From RPQJ01 sp963732375 (GTDB lineage: Bacteria > Pseudomonadota > Gammaproteobacteria > Steroidobacterales > Steroidobacteraceae): 64,000 nt of DNA. The notes beneath the pieces were generated by a model. That model did no database searches. It was given only the letters and a program-made list of their open reading frames with translations, and was not told the DNA's origin. Both the position numbers and the translations under genes were made by a program. Below, one piece after another: positions 19,114 through 28,124 of the stretch; position 1 is the stretch's first letter; the number at the start of each line of letters is the position of its first letter. The stretch lies in NCBI GenBank assembly GCA_963732375.1, contig CAVSZE010000001.1, positions 305,174-369,173 of the forward strand. Direction: 5' to 3'.

Positions 19114-19524
19114 CTACTTGCGCGGAGGCTCGGAGCCCGTTCGTCGCGATGCAGAAAAGACCACGAATTTCTGTATAAAGAAGGAGAGCAGGGTGACCGG
19201 AATCATTGCCCATGCGCCGGCCCAGTAGGCGTTAAGGCCGAGAAAAAGCAGCAGTCTGATCAAGACGATGTTGACCGCAAAAATCGCGATCCAACATGCG
19301 GCGAATCGGACAATCAAGCGTGCGTCCTGATTCCCAAAGACAAATCGGCCCTGAGTACGAAAGCTGAATACCGTACCAGCGACCAGGGCTCCAAAATTGG
19401 CTATCACGTATGGCAAGCCTGTATACAAAAGGCACGCATACACAGCATAGCTGAATGCAGTATTGACGCCGCCGACGATCAGGAACCTGATGAATTGATT
19501 TCCTGGAAGCACTGATAAGGTCAT
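19114..19524 (-). CDS. GtrA-family membrane protein
   Basis: 136 residues with four membrane helices, matching the GtrA family: FLIVGGVNTAFSYAVYACLL at the N-terminus and a positively charged C-terminus. GtrA is a candidate flippase for polyprenyl-phosphate-linked sugar. It is directly followed by the GtrB-like gene and preceded by a methyltransferase with one base between. Confidence 0.88.
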   Translation of the reverse strand: MTLSVLPGNQFIRFLIVGGVNTAFSYAVYACLLYTGLPYVIANFGALVAGTVFSFRTQGRFVFGNQDARLIVRFAACWIAIFAVNIVLIRLLLFLGLNAYWAGAWAMIPVTLLSFFIQKFVVFSASRRTGSEPPRK

Positions 19525-19525
19525 A

Positions 19526-20155
19526 TCACGACTCGCCCGCGCGATCGAATTGAACTTTCATTTCGTGAAAAACGAAAAACCGACCGATCCAAGCCCAAGG
19601 GCCAGGAAAGTATGTGATTCTTGAGCGAACGAAGCCTCCAATGTCGGCGGGCATCCGAGTCTCAATAAATGCTCGATCGACGAAAGTCTTGTGGGTTCGG
19701 TCCGACGCAAAACCTTTCACGCCGGGGACGACGACCAATACACGCCTTATGCCGACTCGCTGACAAGCGGCAAGCAGTGCCGTCAGCGCTTGTGCAGGAT
19801 CCGGCAGGTGTTCGAGTACGTGGGCAATCACAAGTGTCTGATAGCGCCCCGCAATGATGTCCGGCAAGTCAAAATCGACTTTCGTGCCGCGGGCCTGGAA
19901 AACCGTGAAGCCGTCCCCGCACAGCCCCTTGACCAGATGCGGGTTGACCTCAAGCCCTACCGAGCCATTTGGCAGGCGGGCGAGCAACTGGCCCGCGCCG
20001 CAGCCGAAATCGATGGTTGCGCCTTGTACATCGCGAAGTACGCTGCGCAGATAGAAGCCTTTGATGACTCGACGCAGCGGATGGCGGCTACGGCGTAACT
20101 GCTCGTCGGCGTACGCCTGATCAAACTCGAGCGTGGGGCGATCGGCGGTATTCAT
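19526..20155 (-). CDS. Class I SAM-dependent methyltransferase
   Basis: 209 residues with motif I IDFGCGAGQLLARL (about 49-62) and LVIAHVLEHLPDP (post-motif region). Likely a sugar or lipid-carrier methyltransferase of the Methyltransf_11/23 type; the substrate cannot be read from sequence. Its start overlaps the stop of the upstream GT2 gene by four bases (ATGA), so the two are translationally coupled. Confidence 0.82.
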   Translation of the reverse strand: MNTADRPTLEFDQAYADEQLRRSRHPLRRVIKGFYLRSVLRDVQGATIDFGCGAGQLLARLPNGSVGLEVNPHLVKGLCGDGFTVFQARGTKVDFDLPDIIAGRYQTLVIAHVLEHLPDPAQALTALLAACQRVGIRRVLVVVPGVKGFASDRTHKTFVDRAFIETRMPADIGGFVRSRITYFPGPWAWIGRFFVFHEMKVQFDRAGES

Positions 20156-20985
20156 CGCAAATAAGTCCGGTAAAAGACCAGGCGAGCGAGATTGTTCAAT
20201 ACGGCAGTGACTCGCCCGATCATGCGATCGATGGGTGTTGCGGGGGAAGTAGCAGAACTAGCGAATCCGCCGAAGTCTGCACTCTGCGAGGCTCCGATGG
20301 CGACGCTCCAGGAAGCTCCCGAGACACGGAATCCAGCGAGCGGTTCCCGGAAATAGTAGGCGTCGCCGTGCCTTAGTAGGCGAAACCAATAGTCCAGATC
20401 AATTACGTACGGGTACGTTGCGTCGAATCCGCCGACCCTTTCAGCGAGGGACTTTCGAAAAAGTACGGCACCCGGCTCCCCAATCAGATTGGTTCCGCGC
20501 CGTATGCAGCTTCGCATGACGTCAGTGGCAGGTAACAATCCGTTGGGGTTCCCTGGGTAACCGCGGCGAGTGAGTCGCTCGCCGTCTGGAGACAGAATGT
20601 CGCGCGAGCTGAATACCATTGCGACTCGTTGTTGGAGGTCGGCGTCGAGCACAGCAACCTGCCGCTCGAGGCAGGATGAATGCAAGACATCGTCATGCGG
20701 GAGCAGCTTGAAATAGTCGCCGCGACCCTCGGCCAGGCAGCGGTTCCAATTGCCGAGTGGACCAAGATTCTGCGAATTACGCCGATACACAATCCTTGGA
20801 TCAGGAAAACAGGAAACCACAGCCGCGGTATCGTCCGGCGAGTTGTCGTCAAGTACGAGTAGCTCGAAATCGCCGAAAGTCTGATTCAGAACGGAATCGA
20901 TTGCGGCACCGAGATAGGCGGCACCCCGATACGTCGGTATGGCCACGGTCACTTTGGGGGACGAATTGTCTTGGTAAGTGGTCAT
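20152..20985 (-). CDS. GT2-family glycosyltransferase
   Basis: About 277 residues beginning MTTYQDNSSPKVTVAIPTYR, a typical GT-A start, with DDNSPDDT and the later DxD-like PHDDV. No membrane helix is evident, so it probably builds an oligosaccharide on a cytosolic lipid carrier. The open frame extends 85 codons upstream but that part has no family resemblance; ATG at 20985 gives the expected N-terminus. Confidence 0.85.
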   Translation of the reverse strand: MTTYQDNSSPKVTVAIPTYRGAAYLGAAIDSVLNQTFGDFELLVLDDNSPDDTAAVVSCFPDPRIVYRRNSQNLGPLGNWNRCLAEGRGDYFKLLPHDDVLHSSCLERQVAVLDADLQQRVAMVFSSRDILSPDGERLTRRGYPGNPNGLLPATDVMRSCIRRGTNLIGEPGAVLFRKSLAERVGGFDATYPYVIDLDYWFRLLRHGDAYYFREPLAGFRVSGASWSVAIGASQSADFGGFASSATSPATPIDRMIGRVTAVLNNLARLVFYRTYLR

Positions 20986-21634
20986 CCTTAGCGATGCCGG
21001 TGTGGCGAAGCGAAGCTTACCGAAAGCGCGCGGGAATGACGCCGGGACGCGACCAAATGCTGCACGCGAAGAGTACCAACAGTCGGGGTCTGTAACCAAA
21101 AAAACCCATTGCCGCGACCAGCCCTCGCGAGGAACTTGCGATCGCGAACGCGTGTGTTGAGCATCGTCACGGTTGTACTCCCGTCCCAGGCGGTGGTTGG
21201 GTTTCCAACCGGGAGAGCCGTACCTCGTGTGAAACGTCACGGAGGGTCGTCCTGGAACTGACCAGAAAGACGCAAGGACCGCGGTACTCAGGCTGCGCTT
21301 CGGCGCGCAGCCTGTAACGGCAGGAAAAGTTCAGCATGCGCAGGACCGCGCGACTGAAGTGCGCGTTACACTGCCGGCTAAATTCGGCAAGGTGTGCCAA
21401 GCCGATTGCGAGCTGGCGAACCATGGCCGAAAGCGCATAGACGGGAAAGGAGCGTCCCCTTGCGTGATTTGCCCCGCGACGCCAGCGAATCCACCGGAAT
21501 TGGAGCCGGATCGCCGTGATAGCAGGGCTGACTCGCAGATCTCGACGTCTCCATAAGGCCTTCTCGAGATCAATCAAGCCTGTTCAAATCGCCAGAATTC
21601 TAAACCAGCTTCTAACCAATTTCAGGCATAACGT
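20986..21634. other. Gap in the minus-strand glycan operon; no recognised gene
   Basis: A 649-base stretch between two collinear genes. A minus-strand frame of 136 codons (21167-21577) is open, but its Arg/Trp-rich translation looks non-coding and I recognise no domain; its middle part is weakly reminiscent of an acyltransferase, which I do not claim. The gap may mark a deleted or decayed gene. Confidence 0.4.
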
Positions 21635-22585
21635 CTACCCTGGCCGCGCCGCGCCGCGCCGCATCAGCCAAAGCGCCCCGCCCGGCAGACCGACGATGAA
21701 ATTCAACAGCCCGAAGGCGACTGAGACCGCCAGTGAATCAGGCTCAGAAATCCCCAGAACGCCCAAACCTAGAATCATCGCACCTTCCCTGACACCCCAG
21801 CCCGCAAACGAGATTGGAATCATCGAGACAAGCATGACCGCTGGGATCACAAGCAGCGCGGCGCCAAATTCAAGGCGAATATTCATTCCCTTCGCACACA
21901 AGTAAATGGCCAATACAAGCAGAATTTGAACAGCACCCGCAAGGGCCATGATTTCAGTACTCTTGCGAGGCGAATAGAAAACCTTGCGGAGATCGCGCAC
22001 CAGCTTTCCGAAAGAGGCAGTCATGCGGTATTTCATCAGGAGCCGGGAAATCAGAGCTCCAAAGGTTACCAGGACCGCAAGTCCGGACAGTCCGGTCAGA
22101 GCGACGACCCGCAATAAATCGATTGCTGGAAGCCGATTGGGCACAAGAGCCGGCAGCACAAAAAGCGTGCCGGAAATGATCAGTATCAAAGCGACCAGCG
22201 CGGCCGCTCGATCGCAAACGATTCCAGAAATGGCTCGGCCTAATGGCACGCCTTCACGAGACGCCAGCCATGCCCGAACCGCATCGCCTCCGACGGAGGA
22301 TGGAAGGATCTGATTAAAGAACTGACCTATCAAGGTCAGACGAAATACCTGCCCGATCTTTGTGCGCGCATCAACAAGTTGATTCACAAGTTGCCACCGC
22401 AAACTCACCATCGCCAGATCTGCCACCATGACCGTCACGGCCGAGAAAGCTGACGTCGGGTCGATCGTACGAACCTTCCTTAAGACCGGGGCGATCTCGA
22501 TCTTGCCAAGCAAGTAAGCGATGAGACCGGCAGTGATCCCAAGCCTCACGCCCAACAGGATCCATGCAGGCGTCTTTCGCTTCAT
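21635..22585 (-). CDS. Lysylphosphatidylglycerol-synthase-TM / AglD-like flippase-family protein
   Basis: 316 residues with about eight hydrophobic helices, of the UPF0104/LPG_synthase_TM family. It contains FNQILPSSVGGDAVRAWLAS in the first half and FAGWGVREGAMILGLG in the second, both characteristic. Members sit in glycan clusters and are thought to flip or handle lipid-linked intermediates; biochemical roles are mostly unproven. Two of its neighbours are GT2 genes and one is a methyltransferase. Confidence 0.85.
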   Translation of the reverse strand: MKRKTPAWILLGVRLGITAGLIAYLLGKIEIAPVLRKVRTIDPTSAFSAVTVMVADLAMVSLRWQLVNQLVDARTKIGQVFRLTLIGQFFNQILPSSVGGDAVRAWLASREGVPLGRAISGIVCDRAAALVALILIISGTLFVLPALVPNRLPAIDLLRVVALTGLSGLAVLVTFGALISRLLMKYRMTASFGKLVRDLRKVFYSPRKSTEIMALAGAVQILLVLAIYLCAKGMNIRLEFGAALLVIPAVMLVSMIPISFAGWGVREGAMILGLGVLGISEPDSLAVSVAFGLLNFIVGLPGGALWLMRRGAARPG

Positions 22586-22600
22586 TGGTCCTTGGCTTCT

Positions 22601-23320
22601 CTAGCATCCATCATCCAAGCCTATCTGTACTGCTGTCGGCGATGGCCCCGTATACAAATGCTCGAGTGGCTTTCTGCCGACGATCACAAACTGCCGACCC
22701 AGAAACCTCCACGCTGGCCGGAAAGCCAAATAACAGCGCACGAGCCAGGGTGCCTGCGGCAGAATACTTGCTGTTGAGAACGGTACGAAACGGTCGATCA
22801 GTTCAACCACCTCGTACCCCGCCTTCGCAAAGGCCTCGGAGCAAGAAAGGTGCGTCAGCGGTAGGACATGATCGTAGTAGTCCCAGTATTCGCCCGGCGC
22901 ATAACGCAAGTTAGGCTGCATCGCTACGTAACGCCCTCCCGGCTTCAACACGCGCAGGGTTTCGCTCAAGACGCGATCAAGAACGTCCTTGGATGGAAGA
23001 TGCTCGAAAAAATTGCTGCTGAAACAGACGTCGACGCTCGAATTCGCGATGGGCGTTAGATCGGCAGCGCTCGCTATGTGGAATTCGACATCCGGCGACA
23101 AATGACTTGCGGCGTCAGGGTTGAGATCGATGGCAATCTTGCGGCCGGCGCGGATGTGGCGTGTGAACTCTCCGTAGCCGCATGCGATGTCCAGAAGCGT
23201 GTCCTGAGGCGAAACATAGGCTTGGAAAAAATGCTCGCACATCACACGCCAGATCGCGTCCTTCCTCGCGCAGTCGGCATCGGTAAATCGAATGCGATAC
23301 AACCTGCTCAAATCATCCAT
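22601..23320 (-). CDS. Class I SAM-dependent methyltransferase
   Basis: 239 residues from MDDLSRLYRIRFTDADCARK, with motif I LLDIACGYGEFTRHI and VCFSSNFFEHLPS, as in Methyltransf_11/25 enzymes of glycan clusters. The chosen ATG (23320) overlaps the stop of the upstream GT2 gene by eight bases; the longer frame is unlikely because it would run deep into that gene. Substrate unknown, probably a sugar residue or lipid-linked intermediate. Confidence 0.8.
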   Translation of the reverse strand: MDDLSRLYRIRFTDADCARKDAIWRVMCEHFFQAYVSPQDTLLDIACGYGEFTRHIRAGRKIAIDLNPDAASHLSPDVEFHIASAADLTPIANSSVDVCFSSNFFEHLPSKDVLDRVLSETLRVLKPGGRYVAMQPNLRYAPGEYWDYYDHVLPLTHLSCSEAFAKAGYEVVELIDRFVPFSTASILPQAPWLVRCYLAFRPAWRFLGRQFVIVGRKPLEHLYTGPSPTAVQIGLDDGC

Positions 23321-24065
23321 CGACCTGTCTCGTCTCTCGCGGCCGGCCGGGGGGTAAATGATAGTGTTCGGAAAAGATATCGCGCCGAATTGTCCGCACG
23401 TCACTTATGGTCAGCAGAATGTTGCGCACGGTTGTAGCCGAACCGCGGCCGAACTCTCGTGGAAACGTCTGGATGCCGACTTCCCCGACCGGGTAACCAC
23501 GAAGCATGGTCTTGATGGCGAGCTCAGCACCGATGAATGGGCTGTCGCAGGTCAGCGTGATGTCATCCAAGATCGACCGGTGGAAGACGCGGATGCCGGT
23601 CGAAACATCGCGAAACGGCGCCCGGAAAAGTTTGCGCAGAACAGCATTGTAGACAAACGAAATGAAGATGCGTCTGGTTGAGTAGAGCTTTTTATATCGG
23701 AAGCCGATGATCAACCGGTAGAAATCGCGCAGGTCGAGCATTTTCCGAAGATCATGCACATCGTACTCGTTATCGCCGTCGACCATACACAGCCATTCGT
23801 AGCGGCAAGCGGCGGCGCCCGAGCGCAATGCCGCGCCATAGCCGCGATTGTTTTCATGATGTATAACCCGAACAACGTCTGGATACTCACGTGCGAGTGC
23901 ATCCGCTATCTCACCCGAGCGATCCGGAGAACCGTCGTCGACTATGACGATTTCATACTTGTTGGCATATTCCTGCAAAAGAGCAATTCCCTGCTCCGCC
24001 ACTGTACGCACGGTGCCTTCGTCATTGTAGACGGGAAAAAACAGGCTGACATTGAGCTCAGACAT
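23313..24065 (-). CDS. GT2-family glycosyltransferase (DPM1-like)
   Basis: About 250 residues starting MSELNVSLFFPVYNDEGTVR, with VDDGSPDRSGE and VDGDNEYDV (metal-binding) and a C-terminal region resembling polyprenyl-phosphate mannosyl/glucosyl transferases but without membrane helices. It probably loads a polyprenyl phosphate with a sugar. The ATG at 24065 is 11 bases after the upstream SDR stop, consistent with one operon. Confidence 0.83.
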   Translation of the reverse strand: MSELNVSLFFPVYNDEGTVRTVAEQGIALLQEYANKYEIVIVDDGSPDRSGEIADALAREYPDVVRVIHHENNRGYGAALRSGAAACRYEWLCMVDGDNEYDVHDLRKMLDLRDFYRLIIGFRYKKLYSTRRIFISFVYNAVLRKLFRAPFRDVSTGIRVFHRSILDDITLTCDSPFIGAELAIKTMLRGYPVGEVGIQTFPREFGRGSATTVRNILLTISDVRTIRRDIFSEHYHLPPGRPRETRQVDG

Positions 24066-24076
24066 GAAAGGTTCTT

Positions 24077-24823
24077 TCAGAATGATAAGCGCTGATAAAC
24101 GAGCCAAGGCAGCGCTTTTGTGATCGTGCAGACAGGGCGCCAAAAGCGTGGATAGTAGGAAACCCCACAATCACTAAATCGTCGTTGATAAATCCTTTCG
24201 GCGAGTAGGTGCGGTGCAGCGCGCGGGAGCATCAAACGCTGGGCAAAAGCGAGATTTGTATCAAGATACCCAAGAACGTAAAAGTGTACGTAAATCTTGG
24301 ATTCGCGCAGCGAGTGCCTCAGGCTTTCAAAGTAGGAAGACAAGGCGCGTTTGGCCGCACTATAGGCTGCATTTCGGTCTCGCCCACGTGTTGCGGCCAC
24401 GCTGCCAAATCCGACGATTAGACCAGTCGTAGAGTTACGAAGAACAGGCAGATAGTGGTTAACGAACTTGCACAGCGTGGTGTAGTTGGTGCGTGTGAGC
24501 ACATCCAACGCCTCGGGCGGCTGGCCAGGTTGATCATATGTTTGATTCATTCCGGCGACCAGCAATAAGCCCGTCAGCGGCGGTAGATTGGATAACGCGG
24601 AATCAATCATTTGAAAGTCGACTGCAGGCATCGCCAAATCAAATAGTACAGGCAAAACCGACACCTTATGTCTTAAGGCTAGATCTGAGGCGAGGGCGCG
24701 TACATCGCGAAGATCTGACGAAATCAGTACCAATGCATGCCCAGCACGGGCGAATCGCTCCGCAAGTGCGCGCCCGAGGCCTGAAGAACCTCCGACAATC
24801 AGATAGGTCGATTGATTGCTCAT
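24077..24823 (-). CDS. Short-chain dehydrogenase/reductase, DprE2-like
   Basis: 248 residues with the NAD(P) motif VGGSSGLGRALAERF at the N-terminus and the catalytic Ser-Tyr-Lys set (FGSVAATRGRDRNAAYSAAK). It is 19 bases downstream of a DprE1-like flavoenzyme gene. In mycobacteria DprE1 oxidises polyprenyl-phospho-ribose at C2 and DprE2, an SDR, reduces the ketone to give polyprenyl-phospho-arabinose; the pairing here supports the same role, by inference. Confidence 0.75.
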   Translation of the reverse strand: MSNQSTYLIVGGSSGLGRALAERFARAGHALVLISSDLRDVRALASDLALRHKVSVLPVLFDLAMPAVDFQMIDSALSNLPPLTGLLLVAGMNQTYDQPGQPPEALDVLTRTNYTTLCKFVNHYLPVLRNSTTGLIVGFGSVAATRGRDRNAAYSAAKRALSSYFESLRHSLRESKIYVHFYVLGYLDTNLAFAQRLMLPRAAPHLLAERIYQRRFSDCGVSYYPRFWRPVCTITKALPWLVYQRLSF

Positions 24824-24842
24824 CAGAAGGAGTTCTATGTAT

Positions 24843-26225
24843 TCAGAGCGCTAAGCGTCGGGAGAGTTCGGACTGATATAGACGGTCCGGATCAAGTTCA
24901 TGCACGCGCTGACGAAAAAGTGCGTAGTACGGCAAAGTGCGCGCGGCAATGTCTGCCGGTAAGCGGGAGTCTTTGGCCACATTGGGCTGGGCACCGACGG
25001 AGATCGCAAGCGCGTCGAGGGCGGTAAGGAAGCGACTCGTAGCTGGACTCCGGACCATATCAAGCGCGAACAGCATCCCTGAGCCGGACATACTCAACGA
25101 TTGCCGGCGTCCCACAAACCGTTTCATGGACATCATCACAAGCGGTGGGTCAATCCTATGGACCACGGCGGACAGCAAAGAGATGAATTCTGTAAGGCAT
25201 GCATCCGGCACCAGTAATTGAATCTCCGCAAGGCCGGGCCTGCCGTAAAAGCGGTGATATAGCGTCTGCCGCGCAAATGGAAATGCCGCGTCAAATGCGA
25301 TCTTTACTTGTGTCGCTTGACGAGCCGCCAGCCGACGAAACACAGCGTTGGCCGTTCGAGCGGTTGCTCGGTTCCAGAGCGATACCGGCAAGCGGGCGCG
25401 TTGAAGCGCCGACATAGGATAGTAACCATTATCTCGTGTCGAGCTTGGTTCGTTTGTCCAGTCGCCCGAGAATAATATTCCCCGCCCAAAATTCTTGGTC
25501 CGTGCGGTCCCATCGTGCCAGCTGTACGCAAAATCCCACTCTGCTGCATCACGCAACTGATCTGCAGATTCCGATAGTGACTCAACGGCGACTTGCTTGA
25601 CCTTGATATTTTTGGACGGCATTGGTGTTAGGCGCAGAGTAACGTCCACGATTAATCCGGTTAAACCGTAGCCGCCGCACGTTGTCTCAAAGAGGCCGGT
25701 ACCATCCATTCGCGTGATGGACTGATATCCGTAGGTGGGGTGAAAAATAGTCATGCCTTCAACCCAGTCCGAGAAAGTACCATCGCGAAACGGATTCTTG
25801 CCATGAACATCCGCTGCAACGCAACCGCCAATGGTGATCACCGGATAGCCTGGCAGCACCGGCAGGCAAAGGTTGTTATCCGCTGCCCACCTAACCAAGC
25901 GCCCAAGGCTGGCCCCGGCTTCCACGCGAATGGTTCTTCCGCTCTCGTCGAACTCGAGCAGACGATCAAAAGCTGACATCTCTTGAACAACGACGCCTTT
26001 GCCGAAGCTCGCAGCAGCGTAAGAGAGGCCGGCGCCCCGGGCGATACGCTTGCGATTACCAAGGTCGACCTCAATATGCCGGTACCGGTCCGGTCGCTGA
26101 TGATCGGTTACAAGCGACACCGCACCATCGAAAGTGATGAAGCGCGACTGCCGCAAAATTGGGGGCACGGATCTTGTTGGCATGGTCTGCGGCGTGTCAC
26201 AGTCTGAAAATACGACAAAGGACAT
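24843..26225 (-). CDS. FAD-binding oxidoreductase, DprE1-like
   Basis: About 460 residues of the FAD_binding_4 (PCMH) type. The FAD motifs RGAGLSYAAASF and ITIGGCVAADVHGKNPF closely follow the pattern of decaprenylphosphoryl-ribose oxidase DprE1 (GGAIACDIHGKN in Mycobacterium), and the C-terminus YQSELSRRLAL also fits. No cysteine corresponding to the inhibitor-targeted Cys can be assigned without alignment. ATG at 26225 or 26183 could be the start; neither has a good ribosome site. With the SDR it would make a lipid-linked D-arabinose donor. Confidence 0.75.
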   Translation of the reverse strand: MSFVVFSDCDTPQTMPTRSVPPILRQSRFITFDGAVSLVTDHQRPDRYRHIEVDLGNRKRIARGAGLSYAAASFGKGVVVQEMSAFDRLLEFDESGRTIRVEAGASLGRLVRWAADNNLCLPVLPGYPVITIGGCVAADVHGKNPFRDGTFSDWVEGMTIFHPTYGYQSITRMDGTGLFETTCGGYGLTGLIVDVTLRLTPMPSKNIKVKQVAVESLSESADQLRDAAEWDFAYSWHDGTARTKNFGRGILFSGDWTNEPSSTRDNGYYPMSALQRARLPVSLWNRATARTANAVFRRLAARQATQVKIAFDAAFPFARQTLYHRFYGRPGLAEIQLLVPDACLTEFISLLSAVVHRIDPPLVMMSMKRFVGRRQSLSMSGSGMLFALDMVRSPATSRFLTALDALAISVGAQPNVAKDSRLPADIAARTLPYYALFRQRVHELDPDRLYQSELSRRLAL

Positions 26226-26384
26226 TGTCGCAACAGTTTGGCACCAGTTCAGTACGCTTTTGTGCAAGCTCGCGTACTGTTTCTCCGAGTTGATACGTCG
26301 AAGAGTGGTCGCAATCCTGCCCAGCTCCGCTATGCTGGCACAAGTCAATGATACGGTCAGTTACAACTTCTTGATTTCTCTCAA

Positions 26385-28064
26385 ATGATTGCCGATCGTG
26401 CAGACTCGTCACTGGCTGGGCAAAAGCATCAGCTGCGAATTTTCGTCGCCTCGATCCTGTTGCTCGCGTTGGGCATGGACTTAAGACCTAGCGTGTATGA
26501 CGAGGGGGTCATACTTGTCGGAGCAATGCGTGTCGCGGCGGGAGAAGTTCCGCATTCGGACTTTTATACCAATTACGGCCCCGCGCAGTTCTACGTGATT
26601 GCGGCGCTTTTCAAGCTATTCGGCCAATACGCGGTTGTCGAGCGTGCCTATGACCTGTTGGTGCGCGCGATGATAGTGACAGTCTGTTATCGACTGACTG
26701 GGACCTGTGCTCGCCCACCCATCGCCCTCGTGACGGCGGTCACTTGCGGGCTTTGGCTCTTCAGCATACCGTTCTATGGCTATCCAATCCTTCCCGTCGT
26801 TTTGCTCGCACTCATCAGCGCGGCCTTGGTTCTGCCTGTGTTAGCTGGCCGATTCTCCCGGTGGCGGGTTTTGGCTGGTGGCGCGGCAGTCGGACTGTCC
26901 GCATTGTTCAGGTACGACGTTGGATTTCTCATATTTGTAGCGCTGGGGACCGTACTCACAGTTTCAAGCGTGGTGCGATATGACAATTCCGCTCACGCGC
27001 CAGACCAGCCGGTAAATAAGCTGATGTGGTATGTGCTCGGTGTATCCATGGTGTTTTTGCCAGTAGCCGTTTGTTACCTAGAAGTGGCTCCGATCACAGC
27101 TTTCGTCCATGACATCGTTTCATATCCTGTTCATTACTATGCGCTGATGCGCAGCTTGCCGTTCCCCGGCGTACTTCAGATCTTTTCGTCGATTGAGAAT
27201 CTAGCCGTGTACTGGCCGATAATCATTTGCTGCGCAGCAGCGTATAGCCTTTTTCTAAGTAGGTTCGATATACACCGGCGGAACCGCCCGTATTCTGAAA
27301 GCGGCGGTACTGAGCCACTTAGGGATTGGCTGCTAATCATGTTGGTGATTCTCACCGCAATGCTGTATTTGAAAGGGCTCGTACGCGTGAGCGTAGTGCA
27401 TATGCTGGCGTCGATCGTTCCGTCACTAGTGCTCTTGGCTGTGTTGCTCGAAAGGGCATGGTATCAAGGATACGTGGCGCGAATTGTAATAGGCATGCTA
27501 TGTATCCTATGCCTGATCAGTGTCCTCGATGCATCAAACACAGCGGGACGTTCCCGCATCCGCGCAGGTTCGACCATGCTGGCGCAAGTTCGTGTCAAGT
27601 CGGCCTTCGAGAATGTAGCGGGAGACTCCTTGTGTGGCACACCGAGCGGGCTTCCAAGAATCCAGTGTCTATTGCTCGATGTGGATCGTGCTGACGCAGC
27701 GCGATTCGTGATTGCCAATACGAAATCGGGTGAGCGCATTTTTGTGGGATTGACTCGGCACGATAAGATCTTTGTCAACGACAACATGATGTATTTCGCG
27801 ACGGGTCGACTGCCAGCGACTCGATGGAACCAATTTGACCCAGGGTTGCAGACACGTGCCGATGTACAGAGCGAAATTATCGCTGAACTGCAGGAGCGCA
27901 GCGTACGCTTCGTAATACTAGAGTCGCATTGGGACTTCGTGGTTGAGCCGAACGACAGCGCTAGAAGTAGCGGTGTTCACATGCTCGATGACTTCATTCG
28001 GCAGCATTATCAACCCGTTAGAACATACGGGAACGTATCAGTGCTGATTCGAGCTTTTCAGTAG
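26385..28064 (+). CDS. Polytopic membrane protein, GT39/GT-C-like
   Basis: 559 residues with roughly ten hydrophobic helices and a soluble C-terminal part. The N-terminal loop YDEGVILVGAMRVAAGEVP then HSDFYTNYGPAQFY is a recurrent pattern in bacterial PMT/GT39-like integral glycosyltransferases (DEG acidic motif). Likely uses a polyprenyl-phosphate sugar on the periplasmic side. It is transcribed divergently from the DprE1-like gene and is followed by the IS element at 28125. Confidence 0.6.
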   Translation: MIADRADSSLAGQKHQLRIFVASILLLALGMDLRPSVYDEGVILVGAMRVAAGEVPHSDFYTNYGPAQFYVIAALFKLFGQYAVVERAYDLLVRAMIVTVCYRLTGTCARPPIALVTAVTCGLWLFSIPFYGYPILPVVLLALISAALVLPVLAGRFSRWRVLAGGAAVGLSALFRYDVGFLIFVALGTVLTVSSVVRYDNSAHAPDQPVNKLMWYVLGVSMVFLPVAVCYLEVAPITAFVHDIVSYPVHYYALMRSLPFPGVLQIFSSIENLAVYWPIIICCAAAYSLFLSRFDIHRRNRPYSESGGTEPLRDWLLIMLVILTAMLYLKGLVRVSVVHMLASIVPSLVLLAVLLERAWYQGYVARIVIGMLCILCLISVLDASNTAGRSRIRAGSTMLAQVRVKSAFENVAGDSLCGTPSGLPRIQCLLLDVDRADAARFVIANTKSGERIFVGLTRHDKIFVNDNMMYFATGRLPATRWNQFDPGLQTRADVQSEIIAELQERSVRFVILESHWDFVVEPNDSARSSGVHMLDDFIRQHYQPVRTYGNVSVLIRAFQ

Positions 28065-28124
28065 GGTGCCGTACTATTGATTGCAAAAGTGGGCAATAGC
28101 TAATTGACGTCGGGAAATGGTGAG

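Noticed and set aside
21167..21577. 136-codon frame in the glycan gap as a possible acyltransferase
   Set aside because: Arg/Trp-rich translation and only a vague resemblance; not enough to call a gene.
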